Shown: in pieces, positions 18,287 through 26,518 of the stretch
How the letters are laid out: each line of letters begins with the position of its first letter
How positions within the stretch are numbered: position 1 is the stretch's first letter
Assembly: GCA_938084905.1 (NCBI GenBank)
Contig: CALKEQ010000004.1
Span: 1 to 64,000 of the forward strand
Direction of reading: 5' to 3'
Length of the DNA stretch: 64,000 nt
From: an uncultured bacterium
GTDB taxonomy: Bacteria > Desulfobacterota > Syntrophorhabdia > Syntrophorhabdales > JANXAF01
Made by a program: the position numbers and the translations under genes
Notes under the pieces: model-generated
What the model saw: only the letters and a program-made list of their open reading frames with translations
The model's database searches: none
What the model was told of the DNA's origin: nothing

Positions 18287-19069
18287 TTACCTTCCTTTAA
18301 ATTCTGGTTTCCTTTTTTCTATGAAAGCCCTCAACCCTTCCCGACCATCATGGGAACTATACGCAATTGCGAAACAGCTCAGTTCGAAATTGAGTGCAGA
18401 TGAGATGTCCACTTCCATACCTGTCTCCACACACTTTTTAATCAGGGCATAGGCGACTTTTGGCTTTGATGCGAGTTTTTTTGCATAGTTGAAGGCCTCA
18501 TCAAACAGTTTTTCTCTTTCCACAACCTTATTTAGAAGCCCAAGACTTAAAGCATAGTCAGCCGTGATATTCTCCCCTGTCAGAAGGATCTCCTTCGCCT
18601 TTGCAATACCTATCAATCTTGGCAGCCTGACGGTACCCCCTGATCCGGGAATTATACCAAGGTTTATTTCTGGAAAGCCCAGTTGGGCATCCTTTGAAGC
18701 GACTCTTATGTCACAGGCAAGTGCAAGTTCCAACCCCCCACCAAGAGTAAGTCCGAAGATGGCACAAACCGTTGGTTTAGTCGAAGAAGCAATTCTGTCA
18801 ACGGTTCTTTTTGAAGTACCCCAGGTAAAATCGGAGATCCCTTTGATATCCTTCCCTTCCACTTCTTTCACATCCAGTCCCGCACAGAACGCCTTTTCTC
18901 CATGAGCTGTCAGTAAAATAGCATCAACAGTTGTATCAACCTCGAGTTTATCGAAAGCCTCAAAGAGCTCTTCATATACCTTTACAGAAAGGATGTTATA
19001 AGGTGGCCTGTTTATCTTTACGATCGCCACATTTTCTTTTTTTTCCACTAAAAGCGTCTCAAAGGTCAT
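18287..19069 (-). CDS. Enoyl-CoA hydratase (crotonase family)
   Basis: Adds water to trans-2-enoyl-CoA. The crotonase oxyanion-hole region is FGLTLGGGLELALACDIR, with both catalytic glutamates in place: one in GGGLELA (about 116), the other in FPEINLG (about 136). Typical length (260). The second of two ATGs is chosen because AGGAGG lies 5 bases before it. Third gene type in the acyl-CoA operon. Confidence 0.93.
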   Translation of the reverse strand: MTFETLLVEKKENVAIVKINRPPYNILSVKVYEELFEAFDKLEVDTTVDAILLTAHGEKAFCAGLDVKEVEGKDIKGISDFTWGTSKRTVDRIASSTKPTVCAIFGLTLGGGLELALACDIRVASKDAQLGFPEINLGIIPGSGGTVRLPRLIGIAKAKEILLTGENITADYALSLGLLNKVVEREKLFDEAFNYAKKLASKPKVAYALIKKCVETGMEVDISSALNFELSCFAIAYSSHDGREGLRAFIEKRKPEFKGR

Positions 19070-19079
19070 CATCTCCTCC

Positions 19080-19937
19080 TTATGTGTAATCGTACCATCC
19101 AGCTTTCGTCTTTCTTCCGTACCTTCCTGCCTGCACCAAGGCCCTCAAACTATAGGGAATCGACCATTTGAGCTCCTTGTCAAGGTTATTGAGGAAGTAC
19201 TCAACGATTGCATATGTTGTATCATTTCCAAGCATATCCATTAGCTCAAAAGGTCCCATAGGATAGTTAAGGCCAAGCCTTGCCGCTTTGTCTATATCCT
19301 CCTTCGTTCCTATCCCTTTTTCGTAGAGGCTTATTGCCTCAAGAAAATGAGGGATGAGAAGCCTATTTACCAGAAAACCGGGGATGTCCTTTTTTACTTC
19401 AACAGTCTCCTTACCGAACTTTTTCGATAGTTCCGTGGTAATGGCTACAGTCTCATCGCTTGTATAGTACCCCCTTACTATTTCTACAAGTCTCATAAGG
19501 GGAACAGGGTTAAAGAAGTGCATTCCCACAACCTTATCAGGCCTTTTTGTGGCATTGGCGATCTCCGTTATTGAAAGAGAGGAGGTGTTCGTTGCCAGGA
19601 TCACTTCTTTCCTCGTAAGCTCGTCAAGAGCCTTAAAAACCTCCTTTTTTAAGTTCATATTTTCAGGGACAGCCTCTATCACAAAATCCACGTCTTTTAG
19701 GTCTTCCATTTTCGTTGTCCCTTTTATCCGAGCCATTACGTTCTTTTTCTCCTCCTCCGTGATCTTCTTCTTTTCCACGCTCACTTTGAGAAAGCTGTCT
19801 ATCGCATTAAGCCCGGCTTCAACAAACCTATCCTCTATGTCTCTCATTATCACCTCGTATCCTGCCTGCGCAGCAACCTGTGCTATACCCCTTCCCATTA
19901 AGCCTGCCCCAAGTACTCCTATAGTTTTTATCTCCAT
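19080..19937 (-). CDS. 3-hydroxybutyryl-CoA dehydrogenase
   Basis: NAD-dependent oxidation of 3-hydroxyacyl-CoA. The N-terminal Rossmann motif is GAGLMGRGIAQVAAQAG; catalytic NTSSLSITEIA and GMHFFNPVPLMRLVEI follow, and the C-terminal dimerisation domain ends near 285. The ORF track adds 15 upstream codons, but AAGGAGGAGG lies just before the Met at 19937, which also gives the usual family N-terminus, and the promoter leaves a 44-base leader to that start. First gene of the acyl-CoA operon. Confidence 0.94.
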   Translation of the reverse strand: MEIKTIGVLGAGLMGRGIAQVAAQAGYEVIMRDIEDRFVEAGLNAIDSFLKVSVEKKKITEEEKKNVMARIKGTTKMEDLKDVDFVIEAVPENMNLKKEVFKALDELTRKEVILATNTSSLSITEIANATKRPDKVVGMHFFNPVPLMRLVEIVRGYYTSDETVAITTELSKKFGKETVEVKKDIPGFLVNRLLIPHFLEAISLYEKGIGTKEDIDKAARLGLNYPMGPFELMDMLGNDTTYAIVEYFLNNLDKELKWSIPYSLRALVQAGRYGRKTKAGWYDYT

Positions 19938-19986
19938 AACCTCCTCCTTAAAAATAAGGTTGTAGCAAATAAAAAAATTCACATAG

Positions 19987-20016
19987 AGTGTAACAAAATA
20001 GCGAAAAAAGTGTCAA
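19987..20016 (-). promoter_or_regulatory. Promoter of the acyl-CoA (beta-oxidation-like) operon
   Basis: Minus-strand TTGACA, 18 bases, TACACT, +1 near 19980. The perfect -35 and spacing to the dehydrogenase start support it. Confidence 0.6.
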
Positions 20017-20169
20017 TCCATTTCTTTTTTGGCTGATCAGAGTCGGCGAATCCACAGAGGAAGCCACAAGAATAATGAAACGATCCTTTTATCTTTTTTC
20101 CCTTTCAACTTCATCCACATCGAATAAAATACGGGGAGGATCCGACTGGACTTTAAGGATAAAAAGCTC

Positions 20170-20198
20170 TTGACTCAAACCACCGCAATTGATAAGAA
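20170..20198 (+). promoter_or_regulatory. Possible promoter of the sdh-Rieske-cytochrome b operon
   Basis: TTGACT, 17 bases, TAAGAA, placing +1 about 3 bases before ATG 20208. The -10 is poor (3 of 6), but the position matches the near-leaderless pattern at other operon heads here. Confidence 0.3.
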
Positions 20199-20207
20199 AT
20201 GGGAGGC

Positions 20208-20513
20208 ATGTTTATATGGCTCTTTCATAGGATAAGCGGACTTGCACTTATCGTTCTTTTCGGTACAAAAATAGCTACGAGTTTCTTCCTTTACACAAAA
20301 GACGCTAAGCCTGACTGGGCACTGAGCCTTCACAGAAATCCTTTAGTGGACGTACTGATACTTGTACTCTTTTCCTTTCACAGTATCTATGGCTTGAGAA
20401 ACATTCTTATCGATGTGGGCTACAGGAACGAAAAAAGGCTTTTTGTTTTCTCGAATTTGGCAGCTGTAATAGTCTCCCTTATCCTTCTATACATGTACTT
20501 TACATTCTCCTAA
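20208..20513 (+). CDS. sdhC: Succinate dehydrogenase / fumarate reductase cytochrome b anchor (SdhC-like)
   Basis: Membrane anchor of complex II, about 101 residues with three helices (about 8-28, 45-65, 78-100). The N-terminal FHRISG matches the quinone-site HRxSG motif. SFHSIYGLRN carries the His that ligates haem b in SdhC proteins. Only one anchor gene is present, while E. coli-type enzymes need SdhC plus SdhD and type B enzymes have one 5-helix anchor; this short single anchor is unusual. ATG 20208 is preferred because of the promoter position; ATG 20199 is the alternative. Confidence 0.85.
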   Translation: MFIWLFHRISGLALIVLFGTKIATSFFLYTKDAKPDWALSLHRNPLVDVLILVLFSFHSIYGLRNILIDVGYRNEKRLFVFSNLAAVIVSLILLYMYFTFS

Positions 20514-20517
20514 GTCC

Positions 20518-22221
20518 ATGCTCAGGCACGAAGTGATAATAGTGGGAGGTGGTCTTGCTGGACTCCGGGCAGCTATTGAGCTTTGCGATAAGTACGATGT
20601 GGCTTTAATTTCAAAGGTCTATCCTCTCCGTTCCCATTCTGTTGCAGCCCAGGGAGGGATAAATGCGGCCCTTGGGAACAATCCTGAGGGTAGAGACGAT
20701 TCTTGGGAAAAACACATGTTCGATACTGTAAAGGGAAGCGATTTCCTTGCAGATCAGAATGCGGTAGAAATAATGTGCAAGGATGCACCACGGGCAATTT
20801 ACGAGCTTGAACACTGGGGTTGTCCGTTCAGTCGGTTCCCCGATGGTTCTATTGCTCAGAGACCTTTTGGAGGAGCCGGATTTCCTAGAACTTGTTACTC
20901 TGCAGATTTGACAGGCCACGTCCTCCTTCACACCCTTTTTGAAAGGGCAATATCGAAAAGGCTAAAAGTTTACTCAGAATGGTACGTCCTTTCCCTTGTT
21001 AGCGATGGCAGTATGTGTCACGGTATTGTAGCCTTCGATCTTATCCGAGGCGAGATCGTCCCGATCCTTGCAAAAGCCACACTTTTTGCAACAGGAGGCT
21101 ACGGAAGGGTTTATTACTACTCCACCAATGCTTTGATAAATACTGGTTCAGGAATAGGAATAGCTTACAAGGCTGGCGTTCCTCTAAAAGACATGGAATT
21201 CGTCCAGTTTCACCCTACCGGTCTTGTGGGTACAAATATCCTTATGACTGAGGCCTGCAGGGGGGAAGGGGGGTATCTTATTAACAGACTTGGTGAAAGG
21301 TTCATGGAGAGATACGCACCGAAGGCAATGGAGCTTGCACCCAGGGACATAGTATCAAGGAGCATACAAAGGGAGATTGAGGAAGGAAGGGGCTTCGACC
21401 ATCCCCTTGGAAAATGCGTTCATCTGGATCTGAGACATCTCGGAGAGAAGAAGATAATGGAAAGGTTACCAGGTATAAGGAGAATCTGTCTCGACTTTTT
21501 AGGTATAGATCCTGTCTACGAGCCTATCCCAGTTATGCCATGTCAGCACTACTCAATGGGTGGGATTGACACGAACGAGAAGGCCGAGACCCCTCTTTCA
21601 GGTTTTTTCGCTGCTGGAGAATGTGCGTGTGTTAGCGTTCATGGAGCGAATAGACTTGGCGGTAATTCCCTTCTAGAGACCGTTGTTTTTGGAAGGATAG
21701 CATCCCATTCAATAGAAGCGTACTTAAGTGAAAGGGATGTAAAGCCAGATGAAAAGTTGCTTGAGGAAGAGAGGAAAAAGGTTGAAAAGAAGATAGAGAG
21801 GCTCACTGGAGGTGGAAAGGAAAAACCCGCAAAAATACAGCTCGAACTGAGCAAAATAATGAGCCAGTACGTAGGAATATTCCGAACAAAGGATGAGCTA
21901 GAGTTCGCCTTAGGAAAGATCCTTGAAGCTAAAGAGAGATACAGAAGTGTGGGAATTTCCTCTAAGAAGAAACATATGAATTACGAGTTGATGAGTGCCT
22001 TAGAGCTTGAATTTATGCTTGAGGTCGCACATACTATAGCCCTTGGCGCATATCTGCGGGAGGAAAGCAGAGGAGCTCACTTCAGGAGGGACAAAGAAGA
22101 GAGGGATGATTCCAAATGGCTGAAACACACTGTCATGACGATTGATAGAGAGGGGAATCCTTCCGTCTCTTATAAGGATGTGGTCATAACTAGGTATCCG
22201 CCAGAAGAGAGGGCCTATTGA
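20518..22221 (+). CDS. sdhA: Succinate dehydrogenase / fumarate reductase flavoprotein subunit
   Basis: Catalytic FAD subunit exchanging succinate and fumarate on the cytoplasmic side. Motifs: GGGLAGLRAA Rossmann start, LRSHSVAAQGGINAAL with His40 for covalent FAD, FVQFHPTGL near 240, catalytic Arg region APRDIVSRSI near 285, HYSMGGI near 345. Length 567 is normal. Four bases after sdhC and overlapping sdhB by four. Sequence alone cannot say whether it runs as dehydrogenase or fumarate reductase. Confidence 0.96.
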   Translation: MLRHEVIIVGGGLAGLRAAIELCDKYDVALISKVYPLRSHSVAAQGGINAALGNNPEGRDDSWEKHMFDTVKGSDFLADQNAVEIMCKDAPRAIYELEHWGCPFSRFPDGSIAQRPFGGAGFPRTCYSADLTGHVLLHTLFERAISKRLKVYSEWYVLSLVSDGSMCHGIVAFDLIRGEIVPILAKATLFATGGYGRVYYYSTNALINTGSGIGIAYKAGVPLKDMEFVQFHPTGLVGTNILMTEACRGEGGYLINRLGERFMERYAPKAMELAPRDIVSRSIQREIEEGRGFDHPLGKCVHLDLRHLGEKKIMERLPGIRRICLDFLGIDPVYEPIPVMPCQHYSMGGIDTNEKAETPLSGFFAAGECACVSVHGANRLGGNSLLETVVFGRIASHSIEAYLSERDVKPDEKLLEEERKKVEKKIERLTGGGKEKPAKIQLELSKIMSQYVGIFRTKDELEFALGKILEAKERYRSVGISSKKKHMNYELMSALELEFMLEVAHTIALGAYLREESRGAHFRRDKEERDDSKWLKHTVMTIDREGNPSVSYKDVVITRYPPEERAY

Positions 22222-22946
22222 AAGAAGGGGAAATTTACACCTTTAAAATATTCAGGTACGACTCATTTGAACCTGAGAAGCCTCCATCGTTCCAAACGTT
22301 TAAGGTTAGAGTTGTTCCTGGTTTGACAGTCCTTATGGTTCTTCTAAGGATAAGGGATGAAATAGATGGAACCCTCTCCTTTAGGTCATCGTGCAGAAGT
22401 GCGGTTTGTGGTTCATGCGCAATGGTTATAAATGGTAAGATCGACCTTGCATGCAGAACACAGGTTTACAAGTTCGAGGATAGAACTATAGTACTTGAAC
22501 CCCTGCCAAACATGGAAATAATAAAGGATCTGGTGGTAGATATGACACCTTTCTGGTCAGCTTACGAGAAAGTAAAGCCCTACCTTATGAGGTTTAGCCC
22601 TTCTCCAGAAAAGGAGATACCCCAATCTGAAGAGGAGAGAAAAAGGATAGACCAGTTTGTAAATTGCATACTATGCGCCTGCTGTTACGGTGCATGCCCT
22701 GTTGTATCAAGAGATCCGGACTATCTTGGACCACACGCCTTTGCAAAACTCGAGCGATTCTTCAGTGACTCAAGAGATGAGAGGCCGCCTGAAGAACTGA
22801 TCCATCTCGACAACGTCCACGGTCTCTGGGGTTGCGATACAGTTTTGAAATGTATAGAGGCCTGCCCAAAGGACGTAAGGCCAACAGATTCAATAGTGAG
22901 CTTGAGAAAGAGGCTATTAAAATACAGGATCCTCGGAAAAAGATAA
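22218..22946 (+). CDS. sdhB: Succinate dehydrogenase / fumarate reductase iron-sulfur subunit
   Basis: Electron wire between FAD and the membrane anchor. The [2Fe-2S] cysteines are in FRSSCRSAVCGSCAM and LACRT (about 55-80). The C-terminal ferredoxin domain has CILCACCYGACP for [4Fe-4S], then GCDTVLKCIEACPKDV. Length 242 is typical. The start is TTG overlapping the sdhA stop (ATTGA), preceded by AGAGAGG. Confidence 0.95.
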   Translation: MKEGEIYTFKIFRYDSFEPEKPPSFQTFKVRVVPGLTVLMVLLRIRDEIDGTLSFRSSCRSAVCGSCAMVINGKIDLACRTQVYKFEDRTIVLEPLPNMEIIKDLVVDMTPFWSAYEKVKPYLMRFSPSPEKEIPQSEEERKRIDQFVNCILCACCYGACPVVSRDPDYLGPHAFAKLERFFSDSRDERPPEELIHLDNVHGLWGCDTVLKCIEACPKDVRPTDSIVSLRKRLLKYRILGKR

Positions 22947-23417
22947 ATGAAGTTAAGATGGCCATCCGTAACGAGAAGAGAATTTTTGAACACCCTTTTT
23001 ACAGGATGGTTTATAGCCTTTTTCGCCGCGTGCATCTATCCACTTTTGAAGTTCATCTATCCGAACCTTGAAAAGGAACCAGACTTCGTAATACTTAATG
23101 CGAAGGATTTTCTGGAAATTCCCAATAACTCCACTAAGCCTTTTCCGTGGGGAGGAAAGCTTGGGCTGATCTTCAAAAAGGATGATGGGACGATTCACGC
23201 ACTGAAAGGTGTATGTACTCATATGGAGTGCAACATAATGTACAAGCCAGAAGAAAGAAAGTTTTACTGTCCATGTCATAAAGGCTATTTTGACCAGGAT
23301 GGAAAAAATATTTCAGGGCCACCGCCAAGACCACTTGAGTTTTTTGAAGTAAGGATTGAAAATGAAAAACTGATAGTATCTAAAAAAGGGGTGAAGGTTG
23401 AGATTCCAAAGGGTTAA
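22947..23417 (+). CDS. Rieske [2Fe-2S] protein of a cytochrome bc/b6f-type complex
   Basis: High-potential iron-sulfur subunit of a quinol oxidising complex. It has an N-terminal twin-Arg-like TRREFLNT followed by one hydrophobic anchor (about 16-38). The cluster domain has CTHMEC and CPCHKGYFD, the standard Cys-His / Cys-His ligand set. At 156 residues it is a compact Rieske. It starts directly after the sdhB stop and overlaps the cytochrome b gene by 20 bases, so it is clearly part of the sdh transcript. That joining is the unusual part. Confidence 0.93.
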   Translation: MKLRWPSVTRREFLNTLFTGWFIAFFAACIYPLLKFIYPNLEKEPDFVILNAKDFLEIPNNSTKPFPWGGKLGLIFKKDDGTIHALKGVCTHMECNIMYKPEERKFYCPCHKGYFDQDGKNISGPPPRPLEFFEVRIENEKLIVSKKGVKVEIPKG

Positions 23418-24462
23418 AAAATGGGTCCTGGAAAGATACGATAGTGAGGCGCTAAGAGGTTTAATAAAAAAGAAGTACGTTCCCTCTCACAAGTACGAAA
23501 TCTTCTATTACATGGGCGGACTTGCCCTTTTCCTTTTTTTCATTCAGTTTCTGACTGGTTTTGCCCTTGCGCTTTACTACGTTCCCCATCCTGAACAGGC
23601 CAATAAGTACGTGGTAGACATAGTGACAAAACTGAATTTTGGATGGCTATTCCGTTCACTCCACCACTGGGGAGCGCAGATTCTCATAGGTGTCCTTTTC
23701 TTTCACTGCTTCAGTACCCTTCTTTTAAAGTCTTACAGAAAGCCAAGGGAGCTTTTATGGATAACTGGAACCATCCTTCTTGGAATCTCCATCTTCTTCG
23801 GGCTAAGCGGATATCTTCTCGTTTGGGATGAGAGGGCCTTTGCAGCTGTACGGGTTGCAACAGGAGGCGCAGGAAGTATTCCAATAATCGGTCAATACTT
23901 AAAGGCCTTTTTGAGGGGTGGAAACGATGTGACTGGCGAGACCTTAGCGAGGTTTTACGCATTTCACGTCTCCATCCTGCCATTTTTAACGATGATTCTT
24001 ATTTCCCTTCACGTTCTACTTGTCCAGTACCATGGATTGAGTGTTCCACTTTTTCTTGAGGGAGAAAAACTTAGAAAAGTACCCTTTTTTCCAAATGTTC
24101 TCTATAAGGATTTTATGATATGGCTTTTCGTCTTGGGCGTACTTGTAACAATTTCAGTTCTCGCTCCTCCAGAGATAGGGAAAAAAGCCGATCCCTACGC
24201 ACCAACCCCTGAAGGAATAAAGCCTGAATGGTACTTTTACTTCCTCTTTCAGACATTGAAGTTTTTCCCAGGGGAGATCTTCGGTCTCAGTGGCGAAACA
24301 ATCGCCGTAAGTCTAATCACATTAGCAGCAATCTTCTTTCTCGCCATCCCTTTTTTCGACAGAAAATCTTCTAGGGGAGAGAAAAGTAGGACTTTCACTT
24401 GGGTAGGGGTATGCTACACGGTTTACTTTCTTGTAATGACTTTTTTAGGTTTTGTAACTTGA
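23398..24462 (+). CDS. Cytochrome b (b6-type N-half fused to subunit-IV-like C-half)
   Basis: Membrane quinol-oxidising subunit carrying two b haems. The first His pair is in SLHHWGAQILIGVLFFH (13-residue spacing) followed by RKPRELLW as in b6. The second pair is FHVSILPFLTMILISLH with 14 residues between, the b6-type spacing. The C-terminal part has the quinol-site PEWY in GIKPEWYFYFLFQ. About eight helices in 354 residues. The start is TTG inside the Rieske gene; no in-frame ATG lies nearby. No cytochrome c1 or other haem-c gene (CxxCH) is present in the operon. Confidence 0.94.
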   Translation: MRFQRVKKWVLERYDSEALRGLIKKKYVPSHKYEIFYYMGGLALFLFFIQFLTGFALALYYVPHPEQANKYVVDIVTKLNFGWLFRSLHHWGAQILIGVLFFHCFSTLLLKSYRKPRELLWITGTILLGISIFFGLSGYLLVWDERAFAAVRVATGGAGSIPIIGQYLKAFLRGGNDVTGETLARFYAFHVSILPFLTMILISLHVLLVQYHGLSVPLFLEGEKLRKVPFFPNVLYKDFMIWLFVLGVLVTISVLAPPEIGKKADPYAPTPEGIKPEWYFYFLFQTLKFFPGEIFGLSGETIAVSLITLAAIFFLAIPFFDRKSSRGEKSRTFTWVGVCYTVYFLVMTFLGFVT

Positions 24463-24466
24463 AGCC

Positions 24467-24715
24467 ATGATACATCTTCTATTTTTCGCCATTTTTATCT
24501 TTTTTATTTTTTCCACGTGCCTATGCGCAAAGGATGAAGTACCTCTCCTACCCGAGAGACCGATCGACAGATACATTATCTACGAGTGCCTTATCTTTTT
24601 TTGGATCTTCATTTTAGCCCTCATCATGGTAATAAGGATGAAATTGAAGGAAACAGAACGTCTTCAGCAAATGGGCTTCGATGAAGAGGAAGAGGATGTC
24701 CCCTTTATCGATTAA
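24467..24715 (+). CDS. Small membrane protein at the end of the sdh-Rieske-cytochrome b operon
   Basis: 82 residues with an N-terminal signal-like hydrophobic stretch (about 3-19, ending CLCAKDE), a second helix (about 41-59), and a charged acidic tail ending EEEEDVPFID. No haem-binding CxxCH or other cofactor motif. It begins 5 bases after cytochrome b, so it is probably a small subunit or assembly factor of that complex. Its last 11 bases overlap the opposite-strand MBL gene. Confidence 0.7.
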   Translation: MIHLLFFAIFIFFIFSTCLCAKDEVPLLPERPIDRYIIYECLIFFWIFILALIMVIRMKLKETERLQQMGFDEEEEDVPFID

Positions 24716-25436
24716 ATTCTATTTCCATTCCATCATACGAGACCGTATAGGGAGAAGAAATTTCGCCAATTTTTTCATCCCAGTCTGGGTAGAGGTGAGT
24801 GATCACTACCTGTTTTGGCTTTGAGGCTTCAACTATTCTTTTCAGTGTTGGAAGGTTCATGTGGCCTTTTACTTTTCTCTCTGGAAATGAGCACTCCACA
24901 ATTAGAAGATCCACTCCTCTTGAGAGCTCAATGAGATTTTTTGAGTAATCTGTATCTCCTGAAAAGACAACGGAAACACCCATATTCATACGAATAGCTA
25001 TGCTTTCCCTGTTGTGGTTCGTCCTTTTAGTCTCTATTTCCACTCCACAGAAGGAGTACTTTCCATTTACCACTTTTAAAATTTGAAGGTCGTAAGATTT
25101 GGGCTTGATCCACGGAAAGGCATGGGAAACCCTCCTAAAGAAGGACCTCACCCCTTCCCCTCCAATGATCTTTAGTGGTTTCATTCTCGGCTCTATCCCG
25201 TAGTTACAGGCAAAGAGAAAGGCTGGGAGATCACCAGAGTGGTCAACGTGGAAGTGGGTAAGGAGGATCAAATCTATGTTATTGACGCTTAGTCCATACT
25301 CTACCAATCTTCTAAGTACTGAAGGCCCTATATCAATAAGAAACCTTGTACCGTTTACTGTTACAAGACAGGACGACGATACTCTACCTCGTGTGGGATA
25401 AGAGGTGCCTGTTCCTAGAAATTTAATTTTTACCAT
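24705..25436 (-). CDS. Metallo-beta-lactamase-fold hydrolase (RNase Z/phosphodiesterase-like)
   Basis: A 243-residue MBL-fold protein with the dinuclear metal motif LTHFHVDHSGD (about 60-70), FSGDTDYS near 155 (bridging Asp) and a late VITHL His. The glycine-rich GTGTSYPTRGR N-terminus is typical of the RNase Z-like branch, but the RNase Z exosite arm is not evident, so its substrate may be a small phosphodiester or another ester. Start overlaps the galE-like gene by 14 bases. Confidence 0.82.
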   Translation of the reverse strand: MVKIKFLGTGTSYPTRGRVSSSCLVTVNGTRFLIDIGPSVLRRLVEYGLSVNNIDLILLTHFHVDHSGDLPAFLFACNYGIEPRMKPLKIIGGEGVRSFFRRVSHAFPWIKPKSYDLQILKVVNGKYSFCGVEIETKRTNHNRESIAIRMNMGVSVVFSGDTDYSKNLIELSRGVDLLIVECSFPERKVKGHMNLPTLKRIVEASKPKQVVITHLYPDWDEKIGEISSPYTVSYDGMEIEFNR

Positions 25437-26382
25437 TTACGTACCACTTAACGGTCTCCCGAATACCATCATCAAGGTTATACCTCGCCTCCCATCCAAG
25501 CTCGATTTTTGCCTTTTTTGGGTCAAGGACACTTCTTCTTAAATCTCCTGGCCTTGCTTCTGCTCTCCTTGGTTGATTAAACTCCTCCTTTACCTTTACA
25601 CCCTCTTCCATTAGAGCTTTCTTTATCTTTTCGTAAAGTTTCAGAGTCTCTGTCCCGGTCCCTGTACTTATATTGAAGATCCCAGTTTTCCTCTCTTCGC
25701 TCACGATCATGTTTGCCACTGCCACATCCTTCACATAGACGTAATCCCTTATCATGCCACTTTCTTCTCCTGGATAATGGTAAAGGACAGGATGCTCTCC
25801 TGCCATCAATTTTTCAGTGAAAATCGCCACAACTCCTGCTTCTCCGTGTGGAATTTGCCTTGGTCCATAAACGTTACTGTATCTGAGAATTGCGTAATCG
25901 ATTCCGTAATGGTAATGGTAAAAGAGGATGTACTTTTCGCATGCTAACTTCGATATTGCGTAAGGAGACCTGGGTTCAGGAGTGCAATCTTCGGTAGTGG
26001 GGATAATCTCAGTATCTCCGTATATGGCGCCACCTGTCGACGCAAATACGAACTTCCTCACTCCGTATGCCACTGAAAGCTCTAAAAGTCTTATTGTTCC
26101 TTCTATGTTTGTCCTTGCATCGAATAAGGGATTTTCAACAGAATATGGAACAGATATCTGTGCAGCGTGGTGGTTGACTATTTCGGGTCTTTCTTTTTCG
26201 AAAACTTCCTTTAAAGCATCGTCAGTAATATCTATTTTGTAAAGTACTGCCCTGGGATTTTTGTTCTCTATTTTTCCCGTGGAAAGGTTGTCGACAAGAA
26301 CAACCTCATATCCTTTTTCCAAGTAGAAATCTGCCACATGGGATCCTATAAAGCCGCAACCACCTGTAACTAAGACTTTCAT
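25423..26382 (-). CDS. NAD-dependent nucleotide-sugar epimerase (GalE-like)
   Basis: Extended short-chain dehydrogenase acting on a UDP- or dTDP-sugar. It has TGGCGFIGSHVAD for NAD binding, catalytic YAISKLACEKY (YxxxK, near 145), and a C-terminal substrate domain. Length 319 matches archaeal/bacterial UDP-glucose 4-epimerase-like proteins. The ATG is only 28 bases downstream of tRNA-Ser with no visible promoter or Shine-Dalgarno site between, so it may be expressed from a transcript that also carries the tRNA. Confidence 0.87.
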   Translation of the reverse strand: MKVLVTGGCGFIGSHVADFYLEKGYEVVLVDNLSTGKIENKNPRAVLYKIDITDDALKEVFEKERPEIVNHHAAQISVPYSVENPLFDARTNIEGTIRLLELSVAYGVRKFVFASTGGAIYGDTEIIPTTEDCTPEPRSPYAISKLACEKYILFYHYHYGIDYAILRYSNVYGPRQIPHGEAGVVAIFTEKLMAGEHPVLYHYPGEESGMIRDYVYVKDVAVANMIVSEERKTGIFNISTGTGTETLKLYEKIKKALMEEGVKVKEEFNQPRRAEARPGDLRRSVLDPKKAKIELGWEARYNLDDGIRETVKWYVNGKN

Positions 26383-26410
26383 ATCGCGAAAAGCTAGGAT
26401 TTGATGTGAG

Positions 26411-26498
26411 CGGAGGGGGTAGGATTCGAACCCACGAGGCGCCCAATGCGCCTAACGGTTTTCAAGACCGCCGCTTTCGACCACTCAGCCACCCCTCC
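26411..26498 (-). tRNA. tRNA-Ser (anticodon UGA)
   Basis: Minus-strand cloverleaf: acceptor GGAGGGG pairs with CCCCTCC, discriminator G; anticodon stem GCGGT/ACCGT with loop CTTGAAA (anticodon TGA); long variable arm (AGGCGC...GCGCCT) as expected for tRNA-Ser; T-arm GTGGGTTCGAATCCTAC. CCA is not encoded. It is squeezed between fabH (20 bases) and the galE-like gene (28 bases), all on one strand. Confidence 0.97.
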
Positions 26499-26518
26499 CT
26501 TTATCATTATAGCACAAT

